Made by a program: the position numbers and the translations under genes. Below, piece after piece: positions 34,223-42,360 of a stretch of DNA of 64,000 nt. Origin of the DNA: J038 sp034437535. GTDB lineage: Bacteria; Chloroflexota; Anaerolineae; Aggregatilineales; Phototrophicaceae. The notes under the pieces were generated by a model. The model did no database searches and had not been told where the DNA came from. It worked only from the letters and a program-made list of their open reading frames with translations. The stretch lies in assembly GCA_034437535.1 (NCBI GenBank), contig DAOTTZ010000108.1, forward strand, positions 14,260-78,259. The letters are read 5' to 3'. The first letter of the stretch is position 1. Each line of letters starts with the position of its first letter.

Positions 34223-36145
34223 TCACGATATGATCGGGAAAGCGTAGAGCGTATAGTCCATTGACCCAATGAGTACGAGTTCATCGGTTGCATAAGGTGA
34301 CCCGGTAATCGCTTCTTCTGTTTCGTATTTCCAGTGTTGTTTGCCGGTCTGCAAATCCAGACAATAAAATGCACCATCGGTCCCACCGAAATAGATCTTA
34401 TCGTCGTGGATCATGGGAGAGCCAACAATTGGTTTCTCGGTTGAAAAACGCCAGCGTTCTTTTGCTGTCTCGGAATTGAGTGCATACAGATTGCCATCAA
34501 CCGAACCAAAATAGACGGTGCGCTCATGGTAAAGCGGGGTCGTGATGATTGGTTTGCCAGTGCGATACCGCCACATGGTAAACCCACTGCTTATATCTAC
34601 CGCATAAATATAACCATCAAAACAGCCTACGAAACACATGCCTTCTTCTTCCGCCACACAAGGCGAAGAAGAAACCGGACGGCCACGTTTCGAAAGATCT
34701 GACCCCCATTTACGGTTGCCCGATAGTTCTAGGCCGGCTAACTCACCGGATTCTACACCTACGATGATCAGGTCTTTCGTCACATAAGGACGTGTGCGGA
34801 TGGGGGCACCTAGATCTTGCTCCCACACTTTACGCCCATTACTGGAATAGACCGCGTACAGGAAACCATCATCACTACCGAAGAAGACATGATCGTGTGC
34901 GATGCGTGGTGATGACCGGACTCGGCCCTTTGTATCGGACGTCCATGCCAGACTGCCGGATTTGACATCGAGTGCGTATAGGTTGCTATCTTCAGAACCG
35001 AAGTAGATCAATCCGGTCTTGTCATTGACGACTGGCGTGGTCACGATGCCACCAGTTGTCGCATATTTCCAGGTAAAGTCACCGGAGTTGATGTCAATGG
35101 CCCACATGTTCGTATCGTAGGAACCAAACAATGCCAACTTATGACTGACAATCACGCCACCGCGAATCTCATCTTCGGTTTTGAAATGCCAGCGCGGTTC
35201 GAATTTTGCTTCGGCTCTCCCTTCCATGTCGAAGAAGTTCGTGCCATCAGCACCATTACCATCTGCACTGACGACCTTGGGGCCGTTCCGCAGACGGATC
35301 AGAGCATCTTTCATGGCTTCGGCATGGGGATAACGCTCAACTGGATCCATCGCAAGCGCACGATCCAGAATGCCCTGTAGCGATTGCGGGGCTTTAGGGT
35401 TGAAATCGCGGATCGGGCGTTCGTGGAAGCTGAACGGTGGTTCCAGACGTGGATCTTTGCGTGTGATGATGTGATGTAATGTCGCCGCCAGCCCATATAT
35501 GTCACTGATCGGGTTGACATCGCCCTTATACTGCTCTGGTGCGGAGTATCCCTCAGTACCGATCATGGTGTTTTTCACACCACTGACGAATTTCTTCGCG
35601 ATACCGAAGTCGATCAACCGAACTTTGCCCAGGCTATCAATCATGATATTTGCTGGCTTCACATCGCGGAAGATGATCGGGTCGGGTTGATGATTATGCA
35701 GATATTGCAAGACATCACATAGGTCGATTGCCCATTCGATTATCTTTTCCATCGGGAGTTCGCGAGTTTTACTCAAAAGTAGTTCCAGGTCACTCCCGTT
35801 GATGTATTCCATCACGAGATAAGCACGATTGTTGAGATCGAAGAAATCATAGATCTTCGGGATAGCAGGATGATTGAGTGTGGCTAGAATGTTAGCTTCC
35901 CGCCGGAAAGTTGATAACGCGACCTGACGAACATTCGGGTTTTCTGCCGGGTAGCGCAGTTCTTTGATTGCGACCAGTCGCTTAGCATCCGGGAAGTTCA
36001 GGTCACGCCCGCTGTAAACCGCTCCCTGGCCGCCACCACCAAGCACACCCAGGATACGGTAGCGATTCATCAAGATGGTGTTGGCGGTTAACAAGCCTTC
36101 ACCGATCAGTTCCTCGTCACCACTAAATTGTGTTGTCTCTGGCAT
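34223..36145 (-). CDS. Soluble Ser/Thr protein kinase with C-terminal PQQ-type beta-propeller
   Basis: A 640-residue protein without a transmembrane helix. The kinase domain (about 25-300) has the glycine loop LGGGGQGAVYSG, lysine in VAIKELRYP, catalytic aspartate in IIFRDVKPANIM (Phe replaces the usual His of HRD), DFG in RLIDFGIAK and the APE-like YSAPEQYKG. The C-terminal half holds about seven PQQ-like repeats (each with a pattern such as GSEDSNLYALD or GSVDGNLYALN). Bacterial kinases with such propellers usually place the propeller outside the cell after a membrane helix; here both halves are cytoplasmic, so the propeller probably binds substrates or ligands inside. First gene of the signalling operon. 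Confidence 0.93.
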   Translation of the reverse strand: MPETTQFSGDEELIGEGLLTANTILMNRYRILGVLGGGGQGAVYSGRDLNFPDAKRLVAIKELRYPAENPNVRQVALSTFRREANILATLNHPAIPKIYDFFDLNNRAYLVMEYINGSDLELLLSKTRELPMEKIIEWAIDLCDVLQYLHNHQPDPIIFRDVKPANIMIDSLGKVRLIDFGIAKKFVSGVKNTMIGTEGYSAPEQYKGDVNPISDIYGLAATLHHIITRKDPRLEPPFSFHERPIRDFNPKAPQSLQGILDRALAMDPVERYPHAEAMKDALIRLRNGPKVVSADGNGADGTNFFDMEGRAEAKFEPRWHFKTEDEIRGGVIVSHKLALFGSYDTNMWAIDINSGDFTWKYATTGGIVTTPVVNDKTGLIYFGSEDSNLYALDVKSGSLAWTSDTKGRVRSSPRIAHDHVFFGSDDGFLYAVYSSNGRKVWEQDLGAPIRTRPYVTKDLIIVGVESGELAGLELSGNRKWGSDLSKRGRPVSSSPCVAEEEGMCFVGCFDGYIYAVDISSGFTMWRYRTGKPIITTPLYHERTVYFGSVDGNLYALNSETAKERWRFSTEKPIVGSPMIHDDKIYFGGTDGAFYCLDLQTGKQHWKYETEEAITGSPYATDELVLIGSMDYTLYAFPIIS

Positions 36146-36235
36146 AATACGTCCAATGATAGAGATAATTGGGATGAGTCTTTGTGATATTATATTAAAG
36201 CTAGCCCATTACTGCAATCAGGCAATTGCTTTATC

Positions 36236-37387
36236 ATGTACTCACTTTACATCCATATTCCGTTTTGTACATCAAAATGTACGTATTGCGCATTCAATAC
36301 TTACATTAATCTGGAAAATCTTATCCCGCGCTTTGTAGAAGCACTTTGTCATGAGATCTCCCTGGTCGGCGATGGTCAACCTGTACATACCATCTTCTTC
36401 GGTGGCGGGACGCCGTCACTCCTTACACCTGAACAGTTCAACGCCATTCTACACCAGATCCAGATAGCATTTGACGTAAAAACCGATGCCGAGATCACAT
36501 CAGAAGCCAACCCAAATGACCTTGATACGACTTATTTAGAAGCTCTGCATAACCAGGGCATCAACCGTTTAAGCATTGGGATGCAATCTGCACAGATCCA
36601 CACACTCAAGTTCTTTGCGCGGCGGCACACACATCAGGGTGTCATCAAAGCAGTGTATGCGGCACGTCAAGCTGGATTCGATAACATCAACCTTGATCTC
36701 ATCTATGGCATACCTTACCAAACAATGGAAGATTGGCAACAAAGTGTTCGAGCGGCCATTGCGCTTGATGTCGAACATTTATCATTGTACGCGCTCGGCC
36801 TGGAGCAGGGAACACCGCTTGACGATTGGGTTCAGCGGGGAACAGTGCCAGAGCCGGATGACGACCTGGCGGCGGATATGTACGAATGGGTGAGCCAGGC
36901 ATTGGATGATGCTGGATATAAACAGTATGAAATCAGCAATTGGGCGCGTGCTGGCAGGGCTTGCCAGCATAACATCCAATACTGGCGTAACCAGCCTTAT
37001 CTTGGGTTTGGCCCTGGGGCGCATGGTTTTGCTGATGGGATACGATATGAAGTTCGACGTTCACCAGTAGATTATGTCCACGCTTTACTTGATAACCCTG
37101 ATGAATCAACCAGTGTCTTTCCGCTATCACCAGCCGTTGGAACACATCAACGGCTGAGCCAACAAGAAGAAATTTCTGAGACACTCATCACTAATTTGCG
37201 ATTACTTGCGGATGGCATTGACCGTCAGGTGTTTAAGGATCGTTTTCAGATCGACTTGCTCGACTATCACCCGATGTTATTCGAACGATTCGCCGAGCAA
37301 GATCTGGTTTCTATCTCAACACAAGCGGTACGTTTGACGGCAAAAGGGCGGTTGCTATCAAATGTTATCTTCCGTGAGTTAGTCTAA
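36236..37387 (+). CDS. hemW: HemW-type radical SAM protein (CPO-like)
   Basis: A 383-residue radical SAM protein. The cluster motif C-x3-C-x2-C sits in HIPFCTSKCTYCAFNTY, and FFGGGTPSLL, IGMQS and NLDLIYGIP follow in order; the C-terminus is the HemN-type domain. Members of this length are mostly heme-binding HemW, annotated historically as oxygen-independent coproporphyrinogen III oxidase; the true CPO is longer. The choice rests on length and motif spacing. Its 3' end overlaps fni by nine bases, in convergent orientation. Confidence 0.88.
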   Translation: MYSLYIHIPFCTSKCTYCAFNTYINLENLIPRFVEALCHEISLVGDGQPVHTIFFGGGTPSLLTPEQFNAILHQIQIAFDVKTDAEITSEANPNDLDTTYLEALHNQGINRLSIGMQSAQIHTLKFFARRHTHQGVIKAVYAARQAGFDNINLDLIYGIPYQTMEDWQQSVRAAIALDVEHLSLYALGLEQGTPLDDWVQRGTVPEPDDDLAADMYEWVSQALDDAGYKQYEISNWARAGRACQHNIQYWRNQPYLGFGPGAHGFADGIRYEVRRSPVDYVHALLDNPDESTSVFPLSPAVGTHQRLSQQEEISETLITNLRLLADGIDRQVFKDRFQIDLLDYHPMLFERFAEQDLVSISTQAVRLTAKGRLLSNVIFRELV

Positions 37388-38422
37388 CCTCTGCAATTCG
37401 ACCTGTTGCAGTTCGGAGATAGACTTGACGCCAGCACATAACATGGCGACCTGAAGTTGTCGATTGATAACACGGATGAATTCATCAACAGCCTGGGCGG
37501 ATTGATTAGCGGCTTTGAGGAAAGGGCCGGCCATGCCAGTCAGGGTAGATCCAAGCGCGATGCTTTTTGCAACGTCGATGCCATCACGTAGACCGCCACT
37601 GGCGAATACTGGTGCGTTCGGTGCTTCTTCAACCGCATAACGGATTGCGTCGGCAGTTGGGATGCCCCAATCTACAAAACCAGATGCGACCTGAGCATGA
37701 AATGTACTCGGCGCACGATGATATTCGACTTCACTCCACGAAGTACCGCCCGATCCAGCAACGTCAATTGCCGCTATACCGGCATTCGTCAGATCACGAA
37801 CGTTCTGACGAGAGAACCCCCAGCCCACTTCCTTTGCGATAACCGGCACGGAGACACCCTTCACAATTGCCTCGACCTTACTCAACAACCCCGCAAAGTT
37901 TGTGTCGCCTTCTGGCTGTACAGCTTCTTGTAAGACGTTAAAGTGCAAGATCAGGGCGTTGGCCTCGACCATATCAACTGCCCGTTGACATTCTGGGACA
38001 CCATATCCGTAATTGAGTTGGACGGCACCAACATTGGCAAACAGCATAACATCCGGTGCCAGCTGACGTACTACATAGCTAGACGCTAATTCGTCATCTT
38101 CAATGGCCGCCCGTTGGGAGCCTAACCCCATTGCGATGTTGTGGGCTTGCGCCGCTTCCGCCAGGTTGTGGTTGATGCGTTCCGCCAGATCGGTCCCGCC
38201 TGTCATAGATGATATGAGTATAGGCGAGGCCAATGTATGCCCGAAAAGCGAGACATCAATTTTGACATCTGCCAGATCAATCTCTGGCACGGCCTGATGC
38301 ATAAAACGGTATTTTTCTAACCCGGTTGTCACATTCGGGAACTGAACATCCCGTTCAAGATTTATTCGAATATGGTCAACTTTCCGGCTTTCAGTTGTCG
38401 GCGGTGCGTTTACATCCGTCAT
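37379..38422 (-). CDS. fni: Isopentenyl-diphosphate delta-isomerase, type 2 (FMN)
   Basis: A 347-residue FMN-dependent isomerase interconverting IPP and DMAPP in isoprenoid synthesis. Typical runs are RKVDHIRINLE, LASPILISSMTGGT, the FMN-binding GLGSQRAAI, VIAKEVGWGFS, DVAGSGGTSW and FASGGLRDG. Length is normal. It is transcribed alone, divergent from acpP, with which it shares a 140-base spacer. Some Chloroflexota use the mevalonate route, others MEP; neither set of genes is in the window. Confidence 0.92.
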   Translation of the reverse strand: MTDVNAPPTTESRKVDHIRINLERDVQFPNVTTGLEKYRFMHQAVPEIDLADVKIDVSLFGHTLASPILISSMTGGTDLAERINHNLAEAAQAHNIAMGLGSQRAAIEDDELASSYVVRQLAPDVMLFANVGAVQLNYGYGVPECQRAVDMVEANALILHFNVLQEAVQPEGDTNFAGLLSKVEAIVKGVSVPVIAKEVGWGFSRQNVRDLTNAGIAAIDVAGSGGTSWSEVEYHRAPSTFHAQVASGFVDWGIPTADAIRYAVEEAPNAPVFASGGLRDGIDVAKSIALGSTLTGMAGPFLKAANQSAQAVDEFIRVINRQLQVAMLCAGVKSISELQQVELQRLD

Positions 38423-38488
38423 GATTGGTTTATCCTTCTAGTAAAAGTATCATCATGGTAATGTCGGGGCAGGGCAGTGTCAATGGGG

Positions 38489-38517
38489 CTGGCATGGGGC
38501 CTGAAACTCAGTATAAT
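38489..38517 (+). promoter_or_regulatory. Promoter for acpP
   Basis: CTGGCA (38489-38494, four of six) and a perfect TATAAT (38512-38517) separated by 17 bases, 45 bases upstream of the acpP ATG. Confidence 0.65.
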
Positions 38518-38562
38518 GGCGTTATTCACCATTGCTTAATATTTACACAGGGAAGGGACAAA

Positions 38563-38808
38563 ATGGCATCAGTTGAAGAACGTGTGACAAATATCGTGGT
38601 CGATTTACTCGGTGTTGAAGAAGAGCGTGTGACACTTGACGCGGATTTCCGTAAAGACTTAGAAGCTGACTCGCTCGATCTTGTAGAGCTTATCATGGCA
38701 TTTGAAGAAGAATTTGGCGGTGAAATCACCGACGAAGACGCACAAAAAATTCTGACAGTCGGACAAGCTGTGACCTACATCAAAGAGCGCATGTCAACTG
38801 AATCCTGA
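38563..38808 (+). CDS. acpP: Acyl carrier protein
   Basis: An 81-residue acidic four-helix protein that carries acyl chains in fatty acid synthesis. The phosphopantetheine serine is in LEADSLDLVELIMAFEEEFG. Upstream in-frame ATGs are rejected: they fall in or before the promoter, while ATG 38563 has AAGGGA at the right spacing and gives the normal ACP N-terminus. No fab genes flank it. It converges on a small membrane protein gene, whose last codons form a hairpin with possible terminator function. Confidence 0.95.
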   Translation: MASVEERVTNIVVDLLGVEEERVTLDADFRKDLEADSLDLVELIMAFEEEFGGEITDEDAQKILTVGQAVTYIKERMSTES

Positions 38809-38814
38809 ACAGCG

Positions 38815-39444
38815 TCAGTAATCAGGCCGACTCGATAGCCGGCCTGATTGCAATATGATTAACCCCATGAGTAATGCAACACCCACCGTTCCAAACGCGC
38901 CAATCCCCAAGCTAACCGGCATGCTAAAACCGATCATCAAATCTCTTGCTTGAAGGACACCCAGCACCGCACAGGGTATGATCCCAAGCAAGCTGAACCC
39001 AACCAGATAAGGGCTAATCCGCTTGAGGACTCCCGATAGGCCAATGATTGACCCGGCCAGGGCCAACGCAAACAGTACAGCCTGTTGCTGATAATTCGCA
39101 TTTTCTGGTTCCGACGTAAAAAATTCAATGGGTGGGAAATTAGCAATGACCAGGATTAAAACCAGCAAAGTGCCTGATGCAAACCGCCATGTGAGATGCG
39201 GAAGTCGTTGGCTCCCAACGTAAAAGGCCGCGCTCCAGGTGATGAGCACCAGCGGAAGCCGTAACAGTAGGGCGGTCAGCATGGGCGATGGCTTATCAAT
39301 TGGTTGTGGATGAAGTGTTGCCCATGCTGCCAGGTCAATTGCGTTTCCGGTTAATGCCACACCCGGATTCACCAGCCAGGGCATGACGTATATGACGAGT
39401 AACATCACGAAAAGAAAACCTATAAGGTTAGTCTGTCTTGGCAT
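38815..39444 (-). CDS. Small polytopic membrane protein, unknown function
   Basis: A 209-residue protein with about six transmembrane helices (residues 7-25, 55-75, 85-105, 120-140, 145-165 and 175-198) and short loops. It is not assigned to a family. It begins inside the 3' end of the ChlI-like gene (17-base overlap) and is translationally coupled to it. Its last codons coincide with a strong hairpin facing acpP. Confidence 0.6.
   Translation of the reverse strand: MPRQTNLIGFLFVMLLVIYVMPWLVNPGVALTGNAIDLAAWATLHPQPIDKPSPMLTALLLRLPLVLITWSAAFYVGSQRLPHLTWRFASGTLLVLILVIANFPPIEFFTSEPENANYQQQAVLFALALAGSIIGLSGVLKRISPYLVGFSLLGIIPCAVLGVLQARDLMIGFSMPVSLGIGAFGTVGVALLMGLIILQSGRLSSRPDY
38819..38850. terminator. 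Hairpin at the convergent ends of acpP and the membrane protein gene
   Basis: AATCAGGCCG (38820-38829) pairs with CGGCCTGATT (38840-38849). It lies 11 bases after the acpP stop and inside the last codons of the opposing gene. There is no clean T-tract on the plus side (GCAATATG), so its termination strength is uncertain. Confidence 0.4.
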
Positions 39445-40585
39445 TGTTTGCTTCCGCTAGTTGGTCGAACGCTTGACGTATTTGATCGTCTTCTTCTGCC
39501 TGAATCTCGAAATAGCTACGCATAAACTCACTGGTGCGCTGGCGTAATGCCAACGGTGCCACTGCGCGTACATCTTCGATTGTGACTGCTGATCGCCCAT
39601 CGGCGGCGGCATAAGCACGCGATGCTTCAAACATCGTAAATTCTGCCCTGGAAGAGTCGATCTGCAAATGTTCCACCAGTTTTAGACCGATCTGCAACGC
39701 CTCATCATTGATGACGGTCTGCTTGAGTAACTCACGAGCGGAGATGATCTGATCGAGCGCATCGGCAGACGCAACTTCCCATTGTTTGACAAATTGTGTC
39801 GGATTCTTGCGATAGGCTTTAACGCGCTGGTAGACTTCACGCCGTTCTGCTGTGTCGGTCAGGCCGCGCACGTTCACCCGTAGCCCGAAGCGATCCATAA
39901 TTTGTGGGCGCAAGCGTCCTTCCTCCGGGTTCATAGAACCGATCATCACGAAGCGAGATCGATAGGTGCCAGCCATCGCACCACGACGCACTGTGTAATT
40001 TCCCTGGGCGGCGGCATCCAGGATTGCATCAACAATTTGATCTTCAAGCAAATTAACCTCATCAACGTAGAGCAGGTTATTATCAGCTCGCCCCAGAATC
40101 CCACGTTCCAGCCGTACAGCATTTCGCTGGATGGCGACTCGTTCATTTACCCCGCCAACCACATCCTCCAACCGAGCGTTCAGCGGGAGTTCAACCAGTT
40201 TGACCGACTCGTAATGTGAGATGTCTTCGCCAGCATGATGTTTCTCGTAACAATCAGGATAAAGCGCCTTAGCATCTTCATGTTCCAGGTCTTCCGGGAA
40301 GACACCTTCTTCACAATCGCTGACTTCAACATCAGGAAGCACACTGGTCAGGCTACGAACGGCGGTGGTTTTACCGATACCACGCGGGCCGATGAGTAGC
40401 ACACCGCCGACAGCCGGGTTAATTACAGAAAGCAGTAGCGCGGTCCGCATCTCAACCTGGCCGACAATCGCCAGGAAGGGATAAGGTGGTGTCTCCGCCA
40501 GCCCAAGATCCGGGGCTTCGGTTTCCAGCACGCGCTTAGAGCCGGCATCCTGGAGCAATCTCACAAGTGCCGAGTCTTTAGTCAT
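39428..40585 (-). CDS. Magnesium-chelatase ChlI/BchI-like AAA+ ATPase
   Basis: A 385-residue AAA+ ATPase starting MTKDSALVRLLQ (ATG 40585, eight-base overlap with the thioesterase; the ORF continues upstream only out of frame with it). Walker A is IGPRGIGKTTAVR, Walker B is LLYVDEVNLLED, then sensor 1 MIGSMNPEEGRLRPQ and the arginine-finger region, as in BchI. In chlorophyll synthesis BchI works with BchD and BchH; none is in this window. It may instead serve another VWA-ATPase system, as do cobalt chelatase and other ChlI-like proteins. An uninterrupted frame argues for function. Confidence 0.85.
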   Translation of the reverse strand: MTKDSALVRLLQDAGSKRVLETEAPDLGLAETPPYPFLAIVGQVEMRTALLLSVINPAVGGVLLIGPRGIGKTTAVRSLTSVLPDVEVSDCEEGVFPEDLEHEDAKALYPDCYEKHHAGEDISHYESVKLVELPLNARLEDVVGGVNERVAIQRNAVRLERGILGRADNNLLYVDEVNLLEDQIVDAILDAAAQGNYTVRRGAMAGTYRSRFVMIGSMNPEEGRLRPQIMDRFGLRVNVRGLTDTAERREVYQRVKAYRKNPTQFVKQWEVASADALDQIISARELLKQTVINDEALQIGLKLVEHLQIDSSRAEFTMFEASRAYAAADGRSAVTIEDVRAVAPLALRQRTSEFMRSYFEIQAEEDDQIRQAFDQLAEANNAKTD

Positions 40586-41075
40586 GGGTTTTCGCCTCTT
40601 CGGAACGTCGTTGTTTACGATAGGCTTGACGTGCAATGGCGGCCTCGGCCCGCTTTTTTTGCTCGTCAGTTTCAAAGACAAGGGGTGGCACCTCTGCGGG
40701 TGTGCCATCATCATCCAACGCGACAAAGACGAGATAGGCGGTGTTCGACACCCTGGAACTTCCCTCAATTGGATTTTCCGCGATGACTTCAACCCGGACT
40801 TCCATCGAGGTGTGCCCCACATAACTCAGTTCTGCGTTAAAAGTTACCAGCATTCCAACTTTAATTGGCAACATAAAGGTCATCGAATCAATGGCGACTG
40901 TCACGGCTGGGCGCCGGGCATGGCGTAAAGCGGCAAAACCAGCCGCTTCATCGACCAATTTCATGATGACGCCACCGTGTACATTCCCCAGCCCATTGGT
41001 ATCTTGCGGCCCCATGACCACGCTTAATGTCACTTTTGAGTCAGAAACTTTGCGACCGGTTGCTTGAGAAGCCAT
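40578..41075 (-). CDS. Acyl-CoA thioesterase (hotdog fold, YciA/BACH type)
   Basis: A 165-residue hotdog-fold enzyme that would hydrolyse acyl-CoA. The active-site helix has NGLGNVHGGVIMKLVDEAAG, with the asparagine and aspartate of the YciA/BACH group, followed by VTVAIDSMTFMLPIKVGM. A charged C-terminal helix (KKRAEAAIARQAYRKQRRSEE) is typical too. It is the first gene of a three-gene run with the ChlI-like ATPase and a membrane protein. Substrate chain length cannot be told from sequence. Confidence 0.88.
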   Translation of the reverse strand: MASQATGRKVSDSKVTLSVVMGPQDTNGLGNVHGGVIMKLVDEAAGFAALRHARRPAVTVAIDSMTFMLPIKVGMLVTFNAELSYVGHTSMEVRVEVIAENPIEGSSRVSNTAYLVFVALDDDGTPAEVPPLVFETDEQKKRAEAAIARQAYRKQRRSEEAKTHD

Positions 41076-41111
41076 TGTAATCCTTTATTTTCACATGATT
41101 TTATGTGGCGA

Positions 41112-42266
41112 TTATAGCATCATCCTGTAAACTGCTTGCAATTGTCGGGCGGCGCGACCCCATGTAAATTGTTTGACGCGCTCCAGGCCGCGTTTAATTA
41201 ATGTCTGGCGGAGTGTGGCGTCATCGACTAATTGTCGAAGTCCATTTGTCAGTTCGTCTAAGTCGTATGGATCAACGATGATAGCGGCGTCGCCAGCGAC
41301 TTCTGGCAGGGATGATACTGACGACGTTAATACCGGCGTCCCGCAGGCCATACTCTCTAAAACGGGTAAGCCGAAGCCTTCATAGAGTGATGGAAACACG
41401 AACCCATAAGCAAGATTGTACAAAGCCAGCAGGTCATCGTCATCAACAAACCCAATGAGATGAATTCGACTCCGTTGGTTTGTCGCATCAATGGCTTGAT
41501 ACATTGGGCCATCGAGCCACCCCTTACCCCCTGCGATCACGAGATCAAGGTCAAACCCCTGTTGCCTTAACCGGTGCAAGGCATAGATCAGTCGTGTGTA
41601 ATTTTTTCTTGGTTGTATGGTGCCCACGCTGAGCAGAAACGGCCCAGGCGGTAGGTTATATCTGTTTTGTAGGGTCACGTATTGGGCATCCATAACTTGA
41701 AACCGCGAATCCACGCCACTGAGCAACACCGTTATTTTGTCCGCTGGTGTGTCGTAGATGGCGATGAGATCATCTTTAGTCGCTTGCGAATCGGCAAGGA
41801 TATGATCTGCCTTTTTTACAGAACGGGGAACAACCCTGTCAAGATATTGCTTTAGGCGTGGGCTGGCGGCATCAGGAACGCGCACATAAGATAAGTCGTG
41901 GACCGTCAACAAAGTATGTGCTGATGTGGGCGGCAGGACGAAATCTGTCGCATGAAAGAGATCAATCTGGCCGGTGAATGTCGTGACAGGTAAGGGCACC
42001 TGTAGGCGATGCCACACCCGCGCCAGCCATTTGGGTGTTATGCGAGTCGTGCGACAGGAAAAATTATCTGCCGGGGGTGTGATGTGTTGTTTGGTACCGG
42101 CAACGAACAGCCGATATTGTGTTTCTTCATCCAGCAGACTCAGCGCATTGACCAACTCCCGGACATACCGCCCGATGCCCGCAGATTGTTCATAAGCCGG
42201 GGTGTAATCAATGGCAATGCATGGTTGAGGCTGTTTGGCTGGTGTCATTTGACTATCCTGGGTCAT
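41112..42266 (-). CDS. GT4-family glycosyltransferase
   Basis: A 384-residue GT-B fold glycosyltransferase. The N-terminal acceptor lobe contains GIGRYVRELVNAL. The donor lobe shows the GT4 signatures LLSVGTIQPRKNYTRLIYAL, VIAGGKGWLDG, and EGFGLPVLESMACGTPVLTS, with the E-x7-E pair. No membrane segment is seen, so it would act at the cytoplasmic face, probably on a surface polysaccharide or lipid-linked sugar. It is transcribed away from the glycan genes at 47-54 kb. Sugar specificity is not deducible. Confidence 0.9.
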   Translation of the reverse strand: MTQDSQMTPAKQPQPCIAIDYTPAYEQSAGIGRYVRELVNALSLLDEETQYRLFVAGTKQHITPPADNFSCRTTRITPKWLARVWHRLQVPLPVTTFTGQIDLFHATDFVLPPTSAHTLLTVHDLSYVRVPDAASPRLKQYLDRVVPRSVKKADHILADSQATKDDLIAIYDTPADKITVLLSGVDSRFQVMDAQYVTLQNRYNLPPGPFLLSVGTIQPRKNYTRLIYALHRLRQQGFDLDLVIAGGKGWLDGPMYQAIDATNQRSRIHLIGFVDDDDLLALYNLAYGFVFPSLYEGFGLPVLESMACGTPVLTSSVSSLPEVAGDAAIIVDPYDLDELTNGLRQLVDDATLRQTLIKRGLERVKQFTWGRAARQLQAVYRMML

Positions 42267-42360
42267 TCAACGGGTTAGCGTGCCTGAATCGTCAGGTGCG
42301 TTTTGACTCGATTGGTTATAATAGACAAAACGTGCCGTCATAGGAAGAGGGTTAATCTTT

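Noticed and set aside
42300..42360. TTGACT and TATAAT upstream of the PKD gene as a promoter
   Set aside because: The boxes are only eight bases apart, so they cannot form one sigma-70 promoter.
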